Source of the DNA: Paraburkholderia phosphatilytica
GTDB taxonomy: Bacteria > Pseudomonadota > Gammaproteobacteria > Burkholderiales > Burkholderiaceae
NCBI RefSeq assembly: GCF_003443895.1
Contig: NZ_QQOA01000033.1
Location: 1 to 64,000, forward strand
DNA: 64,000 bases
Reading direction: 5' to 3'
Shown here: positions 41,913 through 51,142 of the stretch, piece by piece
Numbering within the stretch: position 1 is the stretch's first letter
How the letters are laid out: each line of letters begins with the position of its first letter
Notes under the pieces: generated by a model
Databases searched by the model: none
The model's input: only the letters and a program-made list of their open reading frames with translations
What the model was told of the DNA's origin: nothing
Program-made: the position numbers and the translations under genes

Positions 41913-43322
41913 ATGAGGGCCACCACCATTGCCGATCGCGAAGCAGCCGGCCGTGCTGCGCGGGAACGCTCGAAGCGCTCGAGCCATCGCCTGACGGGCG
42001 AACTGCGGCGCGACCCGATCGCGCTGCTGGAAGCGAACAGCGAAGGGCGCGTCGCGAAGCTGGTGCCGCTGCGCTACGGACGGATGGCCGCGTCGCCGTT
42101 CACGTTCTTTCGCGGCAGCGCGATCCTGCAGGCGCACGATCTCGGCCAGGTTCCGCACACCGGTTTCGTCGCGCCGATCTGCGGCGACGCCCATCTGATG
42201 AATTTCGGCGGCTTCGCGACGCCCGAGCGTCAGCTGGTGTTCGACCTGAACGATTTCGACGAAGTCGCACCGGGTCCGTTCGAGTGGGACCTGAAGCGTC
42301 TCGCGGCGAGCTTCGTGGTCGCCGCGCGCCATATGCGCCTGAGCCGCGCGACGGCCGACGAGCTGGTCATGACCGCCGTCACGCAGTACCGCGACCGGAT
42401 CGCGCAGTACGCGCAGTCCGGCGCGCTCGACCTCTGGTACGAGCGCATCACGTTCGACCTGATGATCGAAACCGCGCTGACCCAGGAAGGCCGCCGCGCG
42501 ATCCGCCGCGGCATGGAGAAGGCCGCGGGCCGCACGCACGAAAGCATGCTCGCGAAAATGGCCGCCTTCGAAAACGACGCGTGGGTCATCCGCGATGCGC
42601 CGCCGAGCCTCTTTCACGTGCAAGGCAGCAATTCGCTCTTCGATGAGGGAGACGAAGGGTTCCGCATCGGCGACGGGCGCAAGCTGGTCGATGATATGTA
42701 CGACGGCTACGCGAAAACGCTGGCGCCGGACCGCCGCGAGCTGCTCGAGCATTTCACGCCGCAGGACCTGGTGTTCAAGGTGGTCGGGGTGGGCAGCGTC
42801 GGCACGCGCTGTCTCGTGCTGCTGCTGGTCGATCACATGGGCAAGCCGCTGTTCCTGCAGCTGAAGGAGGCGCGTCAGTCCGTCGTCTCGCAGTTCTTCA
42901 AGGCAACGGGTGTCAAGCATCAGGGCGAGCGCGTGGTGCGCGGCCAGCGGATGCTGCAGGCCGCGAGCGACATCTTCCTCGGCTGGACCATGGGTCCGTC
43001 GGGCAGCCACTACTACGTGCGCCAGCTGCGCGACATGAAGCTGTCGGTCAACGTCGAGCTGCTCGAGCCGGAGCTGTTGAAGGGTTACGCGCGCCTGTGC
43101 GGCTGGGTGCTCGCGCGGGCACACGCGAAGGCCGGCGGCCAGGCGATCGGGATCGGCGCGTATATCGGCCGCGGCGACCAGTTCGCCGAAGCACTGACCG
43201 GCTATGCATTCGCGTACGCCGATCAGGTCGAACGCGACTACGATGCGTTCCTCAAGGCCTGCCGCAGCGGCAAGCTCGAAGCGCGCAGCGACGAGGACAT
43301 GGCCGGCGATTTCCAAATATGA
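41913..43322 (+). CDS. DUF2252 family protein
   Basis: A 469-residue protein of the DUF2252 family, which has a protein-kinase-like/aminoglycoside phosphotransferase-like fold. Visible motifs are FFRGSAILQAHDL, GFVAPICGDAHLMNFGGFAT (kinase-like catalytic loop with GDAHLMNFG), VFDLNDFDEVAPGPFEWDL (DFDE, metal-binding) and LQLKEARQSV. Substrate unknown. ACGGAGAACG precedes ATG 41913. A ten-base direct repeat (AGTCCACCAG/AGTCCACCAA, 41871-41890) lies in its leader. Confidence 0.88.
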   Translation: MRATTIADREAAGRAARERSKRSSHRLTGELRRDPIALLEANSEGRVAKLVPLRYGRMAASPFTFFRGSAILQAHDLGQVPHTGFVAPICGDAHLMNFGGFATPERQLVFDLNDFDEVAPGPFEWDLKRLAASFVVAARHMRLSRATADELVMTAVTQYRDRIAQYAQSGALDLWYERITFDLMIETALTQEGRRAIRRGMEKAAGRTHESMLAKMAAFENDAWVIRDAPPSLFHVQGSNSLFDEGDEGFRIGDGRKLVDDMYDGYAKTLAPDRRELLEHFTPQDLVFKVVGVGSVGTRCLVLLLVDHMGKPLFLQLKEARQSVVSQFFKATGVKHQGERVVRGQRMLQAASDIFLGWTMGPSGSHYYVRQLRDMKLSVNVELLEPELLKGYARLCGWVLARAHAKAGGQAIGIGAYIGRGDQFAEALTGYAFAYADQVERDYDAFLKACRSGKLEARSDEDMAGDFQI

Positions 43323-43428
43323 GCCGCGTATGAGCCGCAAACGAACCGCATATGAACGTGCCGGGCGCGCGGTTTGCGGGAGCACGCTCTCATCGCCACG
43401 CTGACGAACACTCTACGGGAGGACGACC

Positions 43429-44193
43429 ATGACGGATTCGAACGAAGGCAAGGTGGCGCTCGTCACCGGCGCGGGCAGCGGCATCGGCCGCGCGACGGCG
43501 GCGACGCTGCTTGCGCACGGCTATCGCGTCGTGCTGGTCGGGCGGCGTCAGGAGCCGCTCGCTGCGCTGGCCGCCGAAGCCGCCGCGCGCGGCGAGAACG
43601 CGCTCGCGGTGGTGTGCGACGTGACCGACCCGGTCGCGGTGACCGATCTGTTCGACACCGTGCGGCGCCGCTTCGGCCGGCTCGACGTGCTGTTCAACAA
43701 CGCGGGCCGCAACGGCCCGCCGGTGGAGATCGACGAGCTCGACGTCGACGTGTGGCGCAATATCGTCGACGTGAACCTGACCGGCGTCTTTCTGTGCACG
43801 CGCGCGGCGTTCGGGTTGATGAAATCGCAGACGCCGCGCGGCGGCCGCGTCATCAACAACGGCTCGATCTCCGCGCACGCGCCGCGGCCGTACAGCATCG
43901 CGTACACGGCGACCAAGCACGCGATCACCGGGCTCACGAAGTCGGTGTCGCTCGACGGACGCAAGCACGACATCGTCTGCGGGCAGATCGACATCGGCAA
44001 CGCCGCGACCGAGATGGCCGAGCGGATGGCGCGCGGCGTGCCGCAGGCAAACGGCGAACTTGCGGCCGAGCCGCTGATGGACGTGCAGCACGTCGCTGAC
44101 GCTGTGCTGCACATGGCGGAGCTGCCGCTGTCCGCGAACGTGCAGTTCATGACGATCATGGCCAGCAAGATGCCGTACGTCGGGCGCGGATAA
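43429..44193 (+). CDS. Short-chain dehydrogenase/reductase
   Basis: A 254-residue SDR. The NAD(P)-binding motif is VTGAGSGIGRATAATLL (TGxxxGxG), NNAGRNG follows, and the catalytic triad is Ser in NNGSISAHAP with YTATK for Tyr and Lys. An NADP preference is suggested by Arg residues after beta-2 (VLVGRRQEP). Follows DUF2252 by 106 bases; ACGGGAGGACGACC precedes the ATG. Substrate not predictable. Confidence 0.9.
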   Translation: MTDSNEGKVALVTGAGSGIGRATAATLLAHGYRVVLVGRRQEPLAALAAEAAARGENALAVVCDVTDPVAVTDLFDTVRRRFGRLDVLFNNAGRNGPPVEIDELDVDVWRNIVDVNLTGVFLCTRAAFGLMKSQTPRGGRVINNGSISAHAPRPYSIAYTATKHAITGLTKSVSLDGRKHDIVCGQIDIGNAATEMAERMARGVPQANGELAAEPLMDVQHVADAVLHMAELPLSANVQFMTIMASKMPYVGRG

Positions 44194-44284
44194 GAGTCGA
44201 TGAGTAGCGCCAAGGGCCGCCGTTCGTACGGGCGTCGGCCGATTTCCTTATACTGGACGATTGTCGCTATCGCGCTGTCAACGG

Positions 44285-44509
44285 ATGCCCCAGCCCGCCG
44301 TGCCTGCCGAGTCAAGATCCCGGGTCGACGTGCCCCGCGACGACGAGCCGCCGCCCGAGCCGCCGAAGCCGCCCACTTCGGACGAGTGCTGTCATAGCGG
44401 CTGCGATCCCTGCGTGTTCGACCTGTACGACGCGGCGCTCGAGCGCTATCGCGTCGCGCTGGCCGCCTGGGAGGCGCGGCATGCCGGCAAACGGCGGCGC
44501 GGGCGCTGA
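44285..44509 (+). CDS. Oxidoreductase-like (PF09791/OXLD1-type) small protein
   Basis: A 74-residue protein with a proline-rich stretch (PPPEPPKPPTSDECCHSG) leading into the CC-x2-GC-x2-CV cysteine motif (DECCHSGCDPCVFDLYDAAL), the full signature of the oxidoreductase-like N-terminal family also found in mitochondria (OXLD1). The four cysteines may bind a metal or iron-sulfur cluster. ATG 44285 is chosen; a TTG at 44261 would add eight residues. Confidence 0.75.
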   Translation: MPQPAVPAESRSRVDVPRDDEPPPEPPKPPTSDECCHSGCDPCVFDLYDAALERYRVALAAWEARHAGKRRRGR

Positions 44510-44603
44510 AACATGATGCGGATGGCGCGCCGGATCCGCGCCTGAAACACCTGCAACACCAGAAACGCGCAGCTGTCAGCCGTACGCTCACCACGTTCCG
44601 TTC

Positions 44604-45467
44604 ATGACCGACCTTCTGCCGTTGACGTCCGATGTTTCCGCCATCGCCCTCGCGGGCCTGCACGACTTCGTGCGCGCGCATCCGCGCCTGTTCGTGCTGA
44701 CGGGCGCCGGCATCAGCACTGATTCCGGCATTCCCGGCTACCGCGACGAGAACGGCGAGTGGAAGCGCTCGCCGCCCATCACGTTGCAGGCCTTCCTCGG
44801 TTCGATCGAAAGCCGCCGCCGTTACTGGGCGCGCAGCATGGTCGGCTGGCCGGTCGTCGCCGACGCGCAGCCGAACGACGCACACCGCGCGCTCGCGCGG
44901 CTAGAGGGCGCGCGGCACGTCGGCACGCTCGTCACGCAGAACGTCGACGGGCTGCATCAGCGCGCCGGCAGCAGCGACGTGATCGAGCTGCACGGCAGCA
45001 TCGGCGGCGTCGTGTGCCTCGACTGCGGCGCGCACCGCACGCGCGCGGCGATCCAGCAGACACTCGCCGAAGACAATCCCGCGCTGCTCGACATCACCGC
45101 CGAAACCGCCGCCGATGGCGACGCGCACCTCGAATGGGACGCGCTCCACACATTCCGCGTGCCCGACTGCCCGGTATGCGGCGGGCTGCTGAAGCCGGCC
45201 GTCGTGTTCTTCGGCGAGGGCGTGCCGCGCGAGCGGGTCGACGCGGCGTCCGCGGCGCTCGAAGCGGCGGACGCGATGCTCGTGGTCGGTTCGTCGCTGA
45301 TGGTGTACTCCGGCTACCGCTTCTGCGTGTGGGCGCAGAAGCTCGGCAAGCCGATCGCCGCGATCAACCTGGGCCGCACGCGCGCCGATCCGCTGCTCGC
45401 GCTGAAAGCGGAACTGCCGTGCGGACCCGCGCTGACCGCGCTGGCGGCGCAGCTCGCGGTGGACTGA
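44604..45467 (+). CDS. NAD-dependent protein deacylase (Sir2 family)
   Basis: A 287-residue sirtuin. It has the NAD motif LTGAGISTDSGIPGYRD (residues about 32-48), TQNVDGLH, the catalytic His in ELHGSIG, two zinc cysteine pairs (CLDC and CPVC) and VVGSSLMVYSGY. The wording is closest to the class II (SIRT4-like) group. It should remove acyl groups from protein lysines. It is followed by PNPOx-like and DUF938 genes on the same strand with short gaps. Confidence 0.92.
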   Translation: MTDLLPLTSDVSAIALAGLHDFVRAHPRLFVLTGAGISTDSGIPGYRDENGEWKRSPPITLQAFLGSIESRRRYWARSMVGWPVVADAQPNDAHRALARLEGARHVGTLVTQNVDGLHQRAGSSDVIELHGSIGGVVCLDCGAHRTRAAIQQTLAEDNPALLDITAETAADGDAHLEWDALHTFRVPDCPVCGGLLKPAVVFFGEGVPRERVDAASAALEAADAMLVVGSSLMVYSGYRFCVWAQKLGKPIAAINLGRTRADPLLALKAELPCGPALTALAAQLAVD

Positions 45468-45506
45468 CCCGGACCGAAAACGCAAACACGCCGAACACGC
45501 CGAACC

Positions 45507-46178
45507 ATGGACCAACCCGATATGACCGACACGATCGAGACCACGCAGACCAAGCCGACCGCAGCCGCCGCATCGCTGACTACCATCGAAGAACTCGAAG
45601 CGATCTACGGCCACCCGCACGAACGCGCGGTGAAGAAGGAAATCGCGTACGTGAACGCGGCGTACCGCGCGATGATCGAGGCGTCGCCGCTCGTCGTGCT
45701 GGCGACGGCCGGCCCTGAGGGCCTCGACTGCTCGCCGCGCGGCGACGCGCCCGGCTTCGTCGAGCTCCTCGACGAACGCACGCTCGCGATTCCCGACCGC
45801 CCGGGCAACAACCGGCTCGACAGTCTGCGCAACGTGATCGCGAATCCGCGGCTTGCGTTGCTGTTCGTCGTGCCGGGCATGGGAGAAACGCTGCGCGTGA
45901 ACGGACGCGGCCGCATCACGCGCGATCCCGAACTGCTCGCGCGCTTCGCGGTGGACGGCAAGCTGCCGCGCACGGTGCTGATCGTCGATGTCGACGCGGT
46001 GTATTTTCATTGTTCGAAGGCGATGGTCCGCTCGCATCTGTGGGACCCGGCGCGTCACGTCGAACGTTCGCGGTTGCCGAGCGCGGGCGAGATCCACCGC
46101 AGCATCGTGGGTGACGGCTTCGACGTCGCGACGTATGATCGCGACCTCGCCGAACGCGTGCGAACGCAGCTGTACTGA
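45507..46178 (+). CDS. PNPOx-like flavin-binding family protein
   Basis: A 223-residue split-barrel protein of the pyridoxamine 5'-phosphate oxidase-like group. LVVLATAGPEGLDCSPRGDA and RLALLFVVPGMGETLRVNGRG are typical of the subfamily that binds FMN or F420-like cofactors. The first 35 residues are a Thr-rich leader, so the start could be the internal ATG at 45522. Role unknown; possibly an oxidoreductase for small organic substrates. Confidence 0.85.
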   Translation: MDQPDMTDTIETTQTKPTAAAASLTTIEELEAIYGHPHERAVKKEIAYVNAAYRAMIEASPLVVLATAGPEGLDCSPRGDAPGFVELLDERTLAIPDRPGNNRLDSLRNVIANPRLALLFVVPGMGETLRVNGRGRITRDPELLARFAVDGKLPRTVLIVDVDAVYFHCSKAMVRSHLWDPARHVERSRLPSAGEIHRSIVGDGFDVATYDRDLAERVRTQLY

Positions 46179-46211
46179 CCCATCCTCAACCGTTCCGACC
46201 GACCACGCGCG

Positions 46212-46823
46212 ATGACGACCGATCCTGATCCAAGGCAACACGCACCCGCGGCCGACCGCAACCGCGAGCCGATTCTCGCGGTGCTGCGCGGCGTGCTGCC
46301 GCGCAAGGGGCTCGTGCTGGAGATTGCCAGCGGCACCGGCCAGCACGTGACGTTTTTCGCGGCGGCGCTGCGCGATCTGCACTGGCAGCCGAGCGATCCT
46401 GACGCTGATGCGCGCGCGTCGATCGCGGCGTGGACCGCGCATGCGGGGCTGTCCAACGTGCGGCGGCCACTCGAGATCGATGTGACGAATCCGGCGTGGG
46501 GCATCGACGGCGCCGATGCAATGATCTGCATCAACATGATCCATATCTCGCCGTGGGCGTCGACGCGCGCGCTGTTCGACGGCGCGCGCCGCGTGCTGAC
46601 ACCGGGTGCGCCGCTCGTGCTGTACGGCCCGTACCGGCGGCATGGCACGCACACGGCGCCGAGCAACGAGGCGTTCGACGCGCAGCTGCGGCAGCGCAAC
46701 CCCGCGTGGGGCGTGCGCGATCTCGAATCGGTGGTGGAAATGGCGGACGCCGCGGGGTTCGACGCGGCAGAGCCGGTCGCGATGCCGGCCAACAATTTCT
46801 GTGTGATTTTTCATCGGCGCTAG
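46212..46823 (+). CDS. DUF938 family SAM-dependent methyltransferase-like protein
   Basis: A 203-residue protein with a class I methyltransferase fold: VLEIASGTGQHVTFFAAAL is motif I, DPDADARAS ends beta-2, and INMIHISPW and VLYGPYRRHGTHTAPSNEAF are hallmarks of DUF938. Substrate unknown. It lies 33 bases after the PNPOx-like gene and may be co-transcribed with it. Confidence 0.9.
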   Translation: MTTDPDPRQHAPAADRNREPILAVLRGVLPRKGLVLEIASGTGQHVTFFAAALRDLHWQPSDPDADARASIAAWTAHAGLSNVRRPLEIDVTNPAWGIDGADAMICINMIHISPWASTRALFDGARRVLTPGAPLVLYGPYRRHGTHTAPSNEAFDAQLRQRNPAWGVRDLESVVEMADAAGFDAAEPVAMPANNFCVIFHRR

Positions 46824-46989
46824 CGCCGGCTTTATCGGCGACAGATGTCGCGCAGGGAGCAGCGAAGTACCGTTTCTTTTATCCTTTCACCCTCGACGCC
46901 GCGCCCGGACACGATCCGGGCGATCGTGACACATCGCAGGCGGAGCATCGCAGCGCGGCATCCCGACTTTTTGAAGCTGGAGAATTCTC

Positions 46990-48399
46990 ATGGGAAAGCA
47001 GGCAATTGGCGTGGTGGGGTTGGCGGTCATGGGCCGCAATCTGGCGCTCAACATCGAGAGCCGCGGTCACGCAGTGTCCGTTTATAACCGTAGCCGCGAA
47101 AAGACCGACGAGCTGATCGCCGAGTATCCGGATCGCAAGCTGGTGCCGACCTATTCGCTGGAGGAATTCGTCGGGTCGCTGGAAAAGCCGCGCCGCATCC
47201 TGATGATGGTGAAGGCCGGCGAGGGCACCGACGCGACGATCGCGTCGCTGCGCCCGCTGCTGGAGAAGGGCGATATTCTGATCGATGGCGGCAACACGCA
47301 TTTCACCGACACGATCCGCCGTAACCAGGACCTCGCGAAATCGGGTCTGCACTTCATCGGCACCGGCGTGTCGGGCGGCGAGGAGGGCGCGCTGAAAGGC
47401 CCGTCGATCATGCCGGGCGGCCAGCGCGACGCGTACGATCTGGTCGCGCCGATCCTCACCGAAATCGCCGCGAAGGCGCCGGACGGCGAACCGTGCGTCG
47501 CGTACATGGGTCCGGACGGCGCGGGCCACTTCGTGAAGATGGTCCACAACGGCATCGAGTACGGCGACATGCAGCTGATCGCCGAGAGCTACGCGGTGCT
47601 GAAGCAGGTCGTGGGGCTTTCGAACGAAGAACTCGGCAAGGTCTACACCGAATGGAATCAGGGCGAGCTCGACAGCTACCTGATCGAGATCACGTCGAAG
47701 ATCTTCGGCAAGAAGGACGACGAGACGGGCAAGGATCTGGTCGACGTGATCCTCGACCGCGCCGCGCAGAAGGGCACCGGCAAGTGGACGAGCCAGAACG
47801 CGCTCGACCTCGGCGTGCCGCTGCCGCTGATCACGGAGTCGGTATTTGCGCGCGTGCTGTCGTCGCTGAAGACGGAGCGCGTCGCGGCCGCGAAGGTGCT
47901 CGAAGGGCCCGCATCGAAGCCGTTCGGGGGCGATCGCGCGGCGTTCGTCGAGTCCGTGCGCCGGGCGCTGTACTTCAGCAAGGTGATCTCGTACGCGCAG
48001 GGCTTCGCGCAGCTGCGCGCGGCGTCGCAGGAGTACAAGTGGGACCTGCAGTTCGGCTCGATCGCGAAGATCTTCCGCGCGGGCTGCATCATCCGCGCCC
48101 GCTTCCTGCAGAAGATCACGGACGCGTACGCGAAAGATCCGGCGCTCGCGAACCTGCTGCTCGACCCGTACTTCCACGACATCGCGGCGAAGTACCAGCA
48201 GGCGCTGCGAGATGTGGTGACGGCCGCGATCGCGGCGGGCGTGCCGGTGCCGGCGTTCGCGTCGGCGATCGCGTACTTCGACGGCTACCGTTCGGAGCGC
48301 GTGCCCGCGAACCTCGTGCAGGCGCAGCGCGACTTCTTCGGCGCGCACACCTTCGAGCGCGTCGACAAGCCGGGCAGCTTCCACGCGAACTGGTCGTAA
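46990..48399 (+). CDS. gnd: 6-phosphogluconate dehydrogenase, decarboxylating
   Basis: Converts 6-phosphogluconate to ribulose 5-phosphate with NADP, in the oxidative pentose phosphate pathway. The 469-residue length is that of the long (bacterial/animal) form. GVVGLAVMGRNLALNIE is the coenzyme motif; GTGVSGGEEGALKGPSIMPG and HFVKMVHNGIEYGDMQLIAE hold the substrate-binding and catalytic Lys/His/Asn residues. CTGGAGAATTCTC precedes the ATG. A strong terminator follows. Confidence 0.96.
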   Translation: MGKQAIGVVGLAVMGRNLALNIESRGHAVSVYNRSREKTDELIAEYPDRKLVPTYSLEEFVGSLEKPRRILMMVKAGEGTDATIASLRPLLEKGDILIDGGNTHFTDTIRRNQDLAKSGLHFIGTGVSGGEEGALKGPSIMPGGQRDAYDLVAPILTEIAAKAPDGEPCVAYMGPDGAGHFVKMVHNGIEYGDMQLIAESYAVLKQVVGLSNEELGKVYTEWNQGELDSYLIEITSKIFGKKDDETGKDLVDVILDRAAQKGTGKWTSQNALDLGVPLPLITESVFARVLSSLKTERVAAAKVLEGPASKPFGGDRAAFVESVRRALYFSKVISYAQGFAQLRAASQEYKWDLQFGSIAKIFRAGCIIRARFLQKITDAYAKDPALANLLLDPYFHDIAAKYQQALRDVVTAAIAAGVPVPAFASAIAYFDGYRSERVPANLVQAQRDFFGAHTFERVDKPGSFHANWS

Positions 48400-48454
48400 G
48401 GTTGGCTGGCGGCGGGTGTTGGTCGCCGTTGGCCGCCGCTTCGAGTCTGACCGC

Positions 48455-48488
48455 AACGGGCGTCTCCGCAAGGAGGCGCCCGTTTTTC
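48455..48488 (+). terminator. Rho-independent terminator after gnd
   Basis: AACGGGCGTCTCC-GCAA-GGAGGCGCCCGTT, 13-pair stem with one G-T wobble, ending in a run of Ts. Confidence 0.9.
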
Positions 48489-48624
48489 CTGTGCCGACCG
48501 AAGATGGCGAAATTGCCATAATTGTTACGACTCTCAGAATTCTGATGTTCGAAAAGGCTATCAATCCGTCAATACTTACGGATTCTGCAATAGATTATCG
48601 TCAAAGCAAGGGTTTTTACTTAGT

Positions 48625-48699
48625 CCTCCAATCCGTAGACTGACGTTGTGGTCCTGCTGATCGGGCGATCGCAGGACAAACAAACAACCAGATTGGAGG
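48625..48699 (+). promoter_or_regulatory. Leader with a sequence complementary to the DUF4148 ribosome binding site
   Basis: CCTCCAATC at 48625-48633 is the exact complement of GATTGGAGG (48691-48699), the ribosome binding site of the next gene. Between them, GTCCTGC (48651-48657) pairs with GCAGGAC (48671-48677) around an inner GATC/GATC pairing. If transcribed together, the message could hide its ribosome binding site. Confidence 0.4.
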
Positions 48700-48704
48700 T
48701 CACC

Positions 48705-49034
48705 ATGAAGTCGCTCATGTCCGCAGTTGCCGTCGCCGTTCTGCTTGCCGCGCCGGTCGCATCGTTTGCACAGTCGAACAACCAGCAGCCCGTGACGCGC
48801 GCGCAGGTTCGCGCGGAACTCGTCCAGCTCGAAAAGGCGGGCTACGATCCGGTGGCCGACAAGTACGACTACCCCGTGCAGCTCCAGGCAGCCGAAGCGC
48901 GCGTCGCCGCGCAGAACGGCGCCGCCCAGGCTCAGGCTGAAACCACGGGTTACGGCCCGGCGGTTGCGGGCACCTCGCACGCAGGCGGCCCGGTGTCGTC
49001 GGATGGCGTGAAGCCGGTGTATTTTGGCAACTAA
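48705..49034 (+). CDS. DUF4148 secreted protein
   Basis: A 109-residue protein with a cleavable signal peptide (MKSLMSAVAVAVLLAAPVAS, then FAQ) and the DUF4148 core TRAQVRAELVQLEKAGYDPV then YDYPVQLQAAEARVAAQ. The family is common in Burkholderia, is periplasmic, and has unknown function; members are often strongly expressed under stress. Start ATG 48705 behind TTGGAGG. Confidence 0.9.
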   Translation: MKSLMSAVAVAVLLAAPVASFAQSNNQQPVTRAQVRAELVQLEKAGYDPVADKYDYPVQLQAAEARVAAQNGAAQAQAETTGYGPAVAGTSHAGGPVSSDGVKPVYFGN

Positions 49035-49101
49035 GTTTTGTCACTCAGCCAGCTGAATTGGCCAACTAGATTGACCAACTGAATCAGCCCGCATCGAAGA
49101 A

Positions 49102-49136
49102 AAGGGCGCCGACCGGATCATCCGGTCGGCGCCCTT
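49102..49136. terminator. Bidirectional terminator
   Basis: AAGGGCGCCGACCGGA-TCA-TCCGGTCGGCGCCCTT, perfect 16-base arms, between converging DUF4148 and DUF2968 genes. On the minus strand it is followed by TTCTTCG; on the plus strand by CGTTCG. Confidence 0.85.
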
Positions 49137-49164
49137 CGTTCGTCTACTGTGTGGCCGCGCGTGT

Positions 49165-49974
49165 TTAGCGGTTCGAAGGCAGATGCGGCAGATTTTCGTT
49201 GTTCACGATGTTGAGCTGGTGCAACTGCCGATGCGCCTTGTTCAGATGCGCCTGCGCAGCCACCCGTTGCGCTTCGAGCTGCGACACCTCCTTGCGCAGC
49301 TGATGCTGCCGGTTCGCGACGGACTGCTCCTGCGCCGTCGTGCGCTGTAGATGCGCGCGCATCCGTTCCGACTGCGCTTCCGATGCCGCGATCATCTTCG
49401 CGAGCTGATCGTTCTGCGCTTCGAGCTGCGCGCGGCGCGTCTCGCCGTCCGATAGCCGCGTGGCTTGTTCCTCGAAGTGATGAAACGCGGTCTCGGCCGA
49501 TTCGAGATCCAGCGCCTTCAGCGCGCGCCACAGCGTGTTGTCGTGATAGAGCGCGATGTAATAGCAGAGATCGCGCGGATGAAACAGCAGGCTCGCCGAG
49601 TACGCGAAGCTGCGGAACACGCGAAACGGCGCGAGTTCCTCATGCGCGCACAGATCGTCGACTTCCGCGGTGTCGGCGGACAGCACGCCGCTGCGTCCGT
49701 TGACCTGGGTCGGCACCACTGGCACCGCGCGCAGCGTCGTCACCGGCCGCGGTGCCTCGACCGTCGCGGGTGCGCGATCGACCCGCGCGAGGCGTCCGTC
49801 GCGCGGATCGTCCGCGTCGACGGTGGCGTCCTGCGCGAGCTGCGCGGCCGCGGCGTCGGCTTCATCGCGGGGGATGCCGTCCTGCGCCGGCGTGAGTGAC
49901 ACATGCTCGACGTCGACGAGATGCGAAGGAGTGCTGGCGAGTACGGCGCTGCGTCGGTTCAGGAGGCTTTTCAC
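49165..49974 (-). CDS. DUF2968-like protein with C-terminal coiled coil
   Basis: A 269-residue protein starting at GTG 49974 (VKSLLNRRSAVLAS) with a GGGGAA site upstream. The N-terminal half is Ala/Val/Arg-rich with no clear signal peptide. CAHEELAPFRVFRSFAYSAS then LLFHPRDLCYYIALYHDNTL is the conserved core. Residues about 165-255 form a long heptad-rich coiled coil (ETRRAQLEAQNDQLAKMI and on). This matches the Burkholderia-specific DUF2968 family, whose function is unknown. Confidence 0.75.
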   Translation of the reverse strand: MKSLLNRRSAVLASTPSHLVDVEHVSLTPAQDGIPRDEADAAAAQLAQDATVDADDPRDGRLARVDRAPATVEAPRPVTTLRAVPVVPTQVNGRSGVLSADTAEVDDLCAHEELAPFRVFRSFAYSASLLFHPRDLCYYIALYHDNTLWRALKALDLESAETAFHHFEEQATRLSDGETRRAQLEAQNDQLAKMIAASEAQSERMRAHLQRTTAQEQSVANRQHQLRKEVSQLEAQRVAAQAHLNKAHRQLHQLNIVNNENLPHLPSNR

Positions 49975-50061
49975 GGCAGTTCCCCAAAAATGGCCGCGCG
50001 GCGACCCGAACTCGCCGGCCGCCGCCGGCGCACGGCGTCCGTGCGGAAAGCACAACAAACA

Positions 50062-50088
50062 CGAGGGCCGGCGACATGCCGGCCCTCG
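50062..50088 (-). terminator. Terminator after the 106-residue protein gene
   Basis: CGAGGGCCGGC-GACAT-GCCGGCCCTCG, perfect 11-base arms. Read on the minus strand it is followed by TGTTTGTTGTGC, T-rich, so it serves the gene ending at 50097. Confidence 0.7.
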
Positions 50089-50096
50089 CGTGCGAA

Positions 50097-50417
50097 TCAG
50101 TGCAGGATGCGATGCCGGCGCGTGATGTCGTCGAACAGCGCGTCGCTGGGTTCAAGCGCGAGCAGCCACGACTCGTCGTAGCCGCTCAGGTTGTCGAGCG
50201 CCTCGCGCAGTCGTTCGAGCGCGATCGCCGGCAGTTCGACGCGCGCCTCGGTACCGCCCGAAATCCTCGCGATGCTGGCGAGCTGGATCAGCGCGTCGGC
50301 GGCTTCCGCCACATCGGCCGAGAACACGAGATGCGTGTTCAGCAGCTCGACCAAACCTGGCGATCCGGTGATGTCCTCGAGGCTCAACTGGACGGCCAGG
50401 AAGGTGGCTTTATTCAT
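50097..50417 (-). CDS. Small hypothetical protein (106 aa)
   Basis: An acidic, helical protein (MNKATFLAVQLSLEDITGSP; VFSADVAEAADALIQLASIA; ELPAIALERLREALDNLSG). There is no signal peptide or known domain. AAGGAGTCCGAGG precedes ATG 50417; the frame reaching 50597 is ignored. Apparently a single-gene unit with its own terminator. Confidence 0.7.
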   Translation of the reverse strand: MNKATFLAVQLSLEDITGSPGLVELLNTHLVFSADVAEAADALIQLASIARISGGTEARVELPAIALERLREALDNLSGYDESWLLALEPSDALFDDITRRHRILH

Positions 50418-50682
50418 CCTCGGACTCCTTAAGGATTGATCGCGCGGCCTCGCGGACACGGCGCTGACGGCAGCGTGAAAATCCAGTATAGGCGAGGCTC
50501 GACGGGTTGCAATCGTCGCGCCGCGCGGGTTGGCGTTGTGTGCAATTGCTGCACGATGGCCGCCCGACGTTGCGAAAAAACGTCCGCCGTGCCGCATATA
50601 ATGGTCGTCCTTTCCACTGTGTCACCGTCATCGTGCCGTGTATGCCGACGCATGCGCGGCAATGGGTTCGGAACCGTTCACA

Positions 50683-50994
50683 ATGAAGATCATCCGCAGC
50701 AGGAGCTTCACGGCCGAGCGTCCCTGGGGCGCGCTCGACATCGCCAACATGCGCGGCATCACCACACGTCTGCACTGGACCGATCAGCCCTATCGTTGGC
50801 ATATCAACGATGGCGAGGAAGTGTTCGCGGTGCTCGACGGCCGGGTCGAGATGCGCTATCGCGAAGACGGCGCCGAACAGTCCACGGTGCTCGAAACCGG
50901 CGACGTCTTCTTCGCATCGGTCGGAACCGAGCACGTCGCATACCCGATTGGCGAAGCGCGCATCCTGGTCGTGGAGACCGAAGGCAGCGTCTGA
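50683..50994 (+). CDS. Small cupin-domain protein
   Basis: A 103-residue single-domain cupin: HINDGEEVFAVLDGRVEMRY is motif 1 and GDVFFASVGTEHVAYPIGEA is motif 2. Metal ligands would be His, Glu and a late His (TEHVAYP); motif 1 has fewer histidines than usual. Function not predictable: it may be a sugar-phosphate or small-molecule binding protein. Confidence 0.85.
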   Translation: MKIIRSRSFTAERPWGALDIANMRGITTRLHWTDQPYRWHINDGEEVFAVLDGRVEMRYREDGAEQSTVLETGDVFFASVGTEHVAYPIGEARILVVETEGSV

Positions 50995-51142
50995 CCGGAC
51001 GCCGGACGTTTCGTGCGCGGAAATGGCGAACGATCGTCATCGTGCGGCGTCATAATCCCGAAGTCGACGCCGCGTGGTGCAAGTCTTGCGACGCGGTTTT
51101 CCGTGACGAGTCAAACGGTGCATTGAAGGCGGGGGCCATACG

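Noticed and set aside
44901..46814. 637-codon minus-strand open frame across the sirtuin, PNPOx-like and DUF938 genes
   Set aside because: It spans three real plus-strand genes and has random composition, a typical high-GC artefact.
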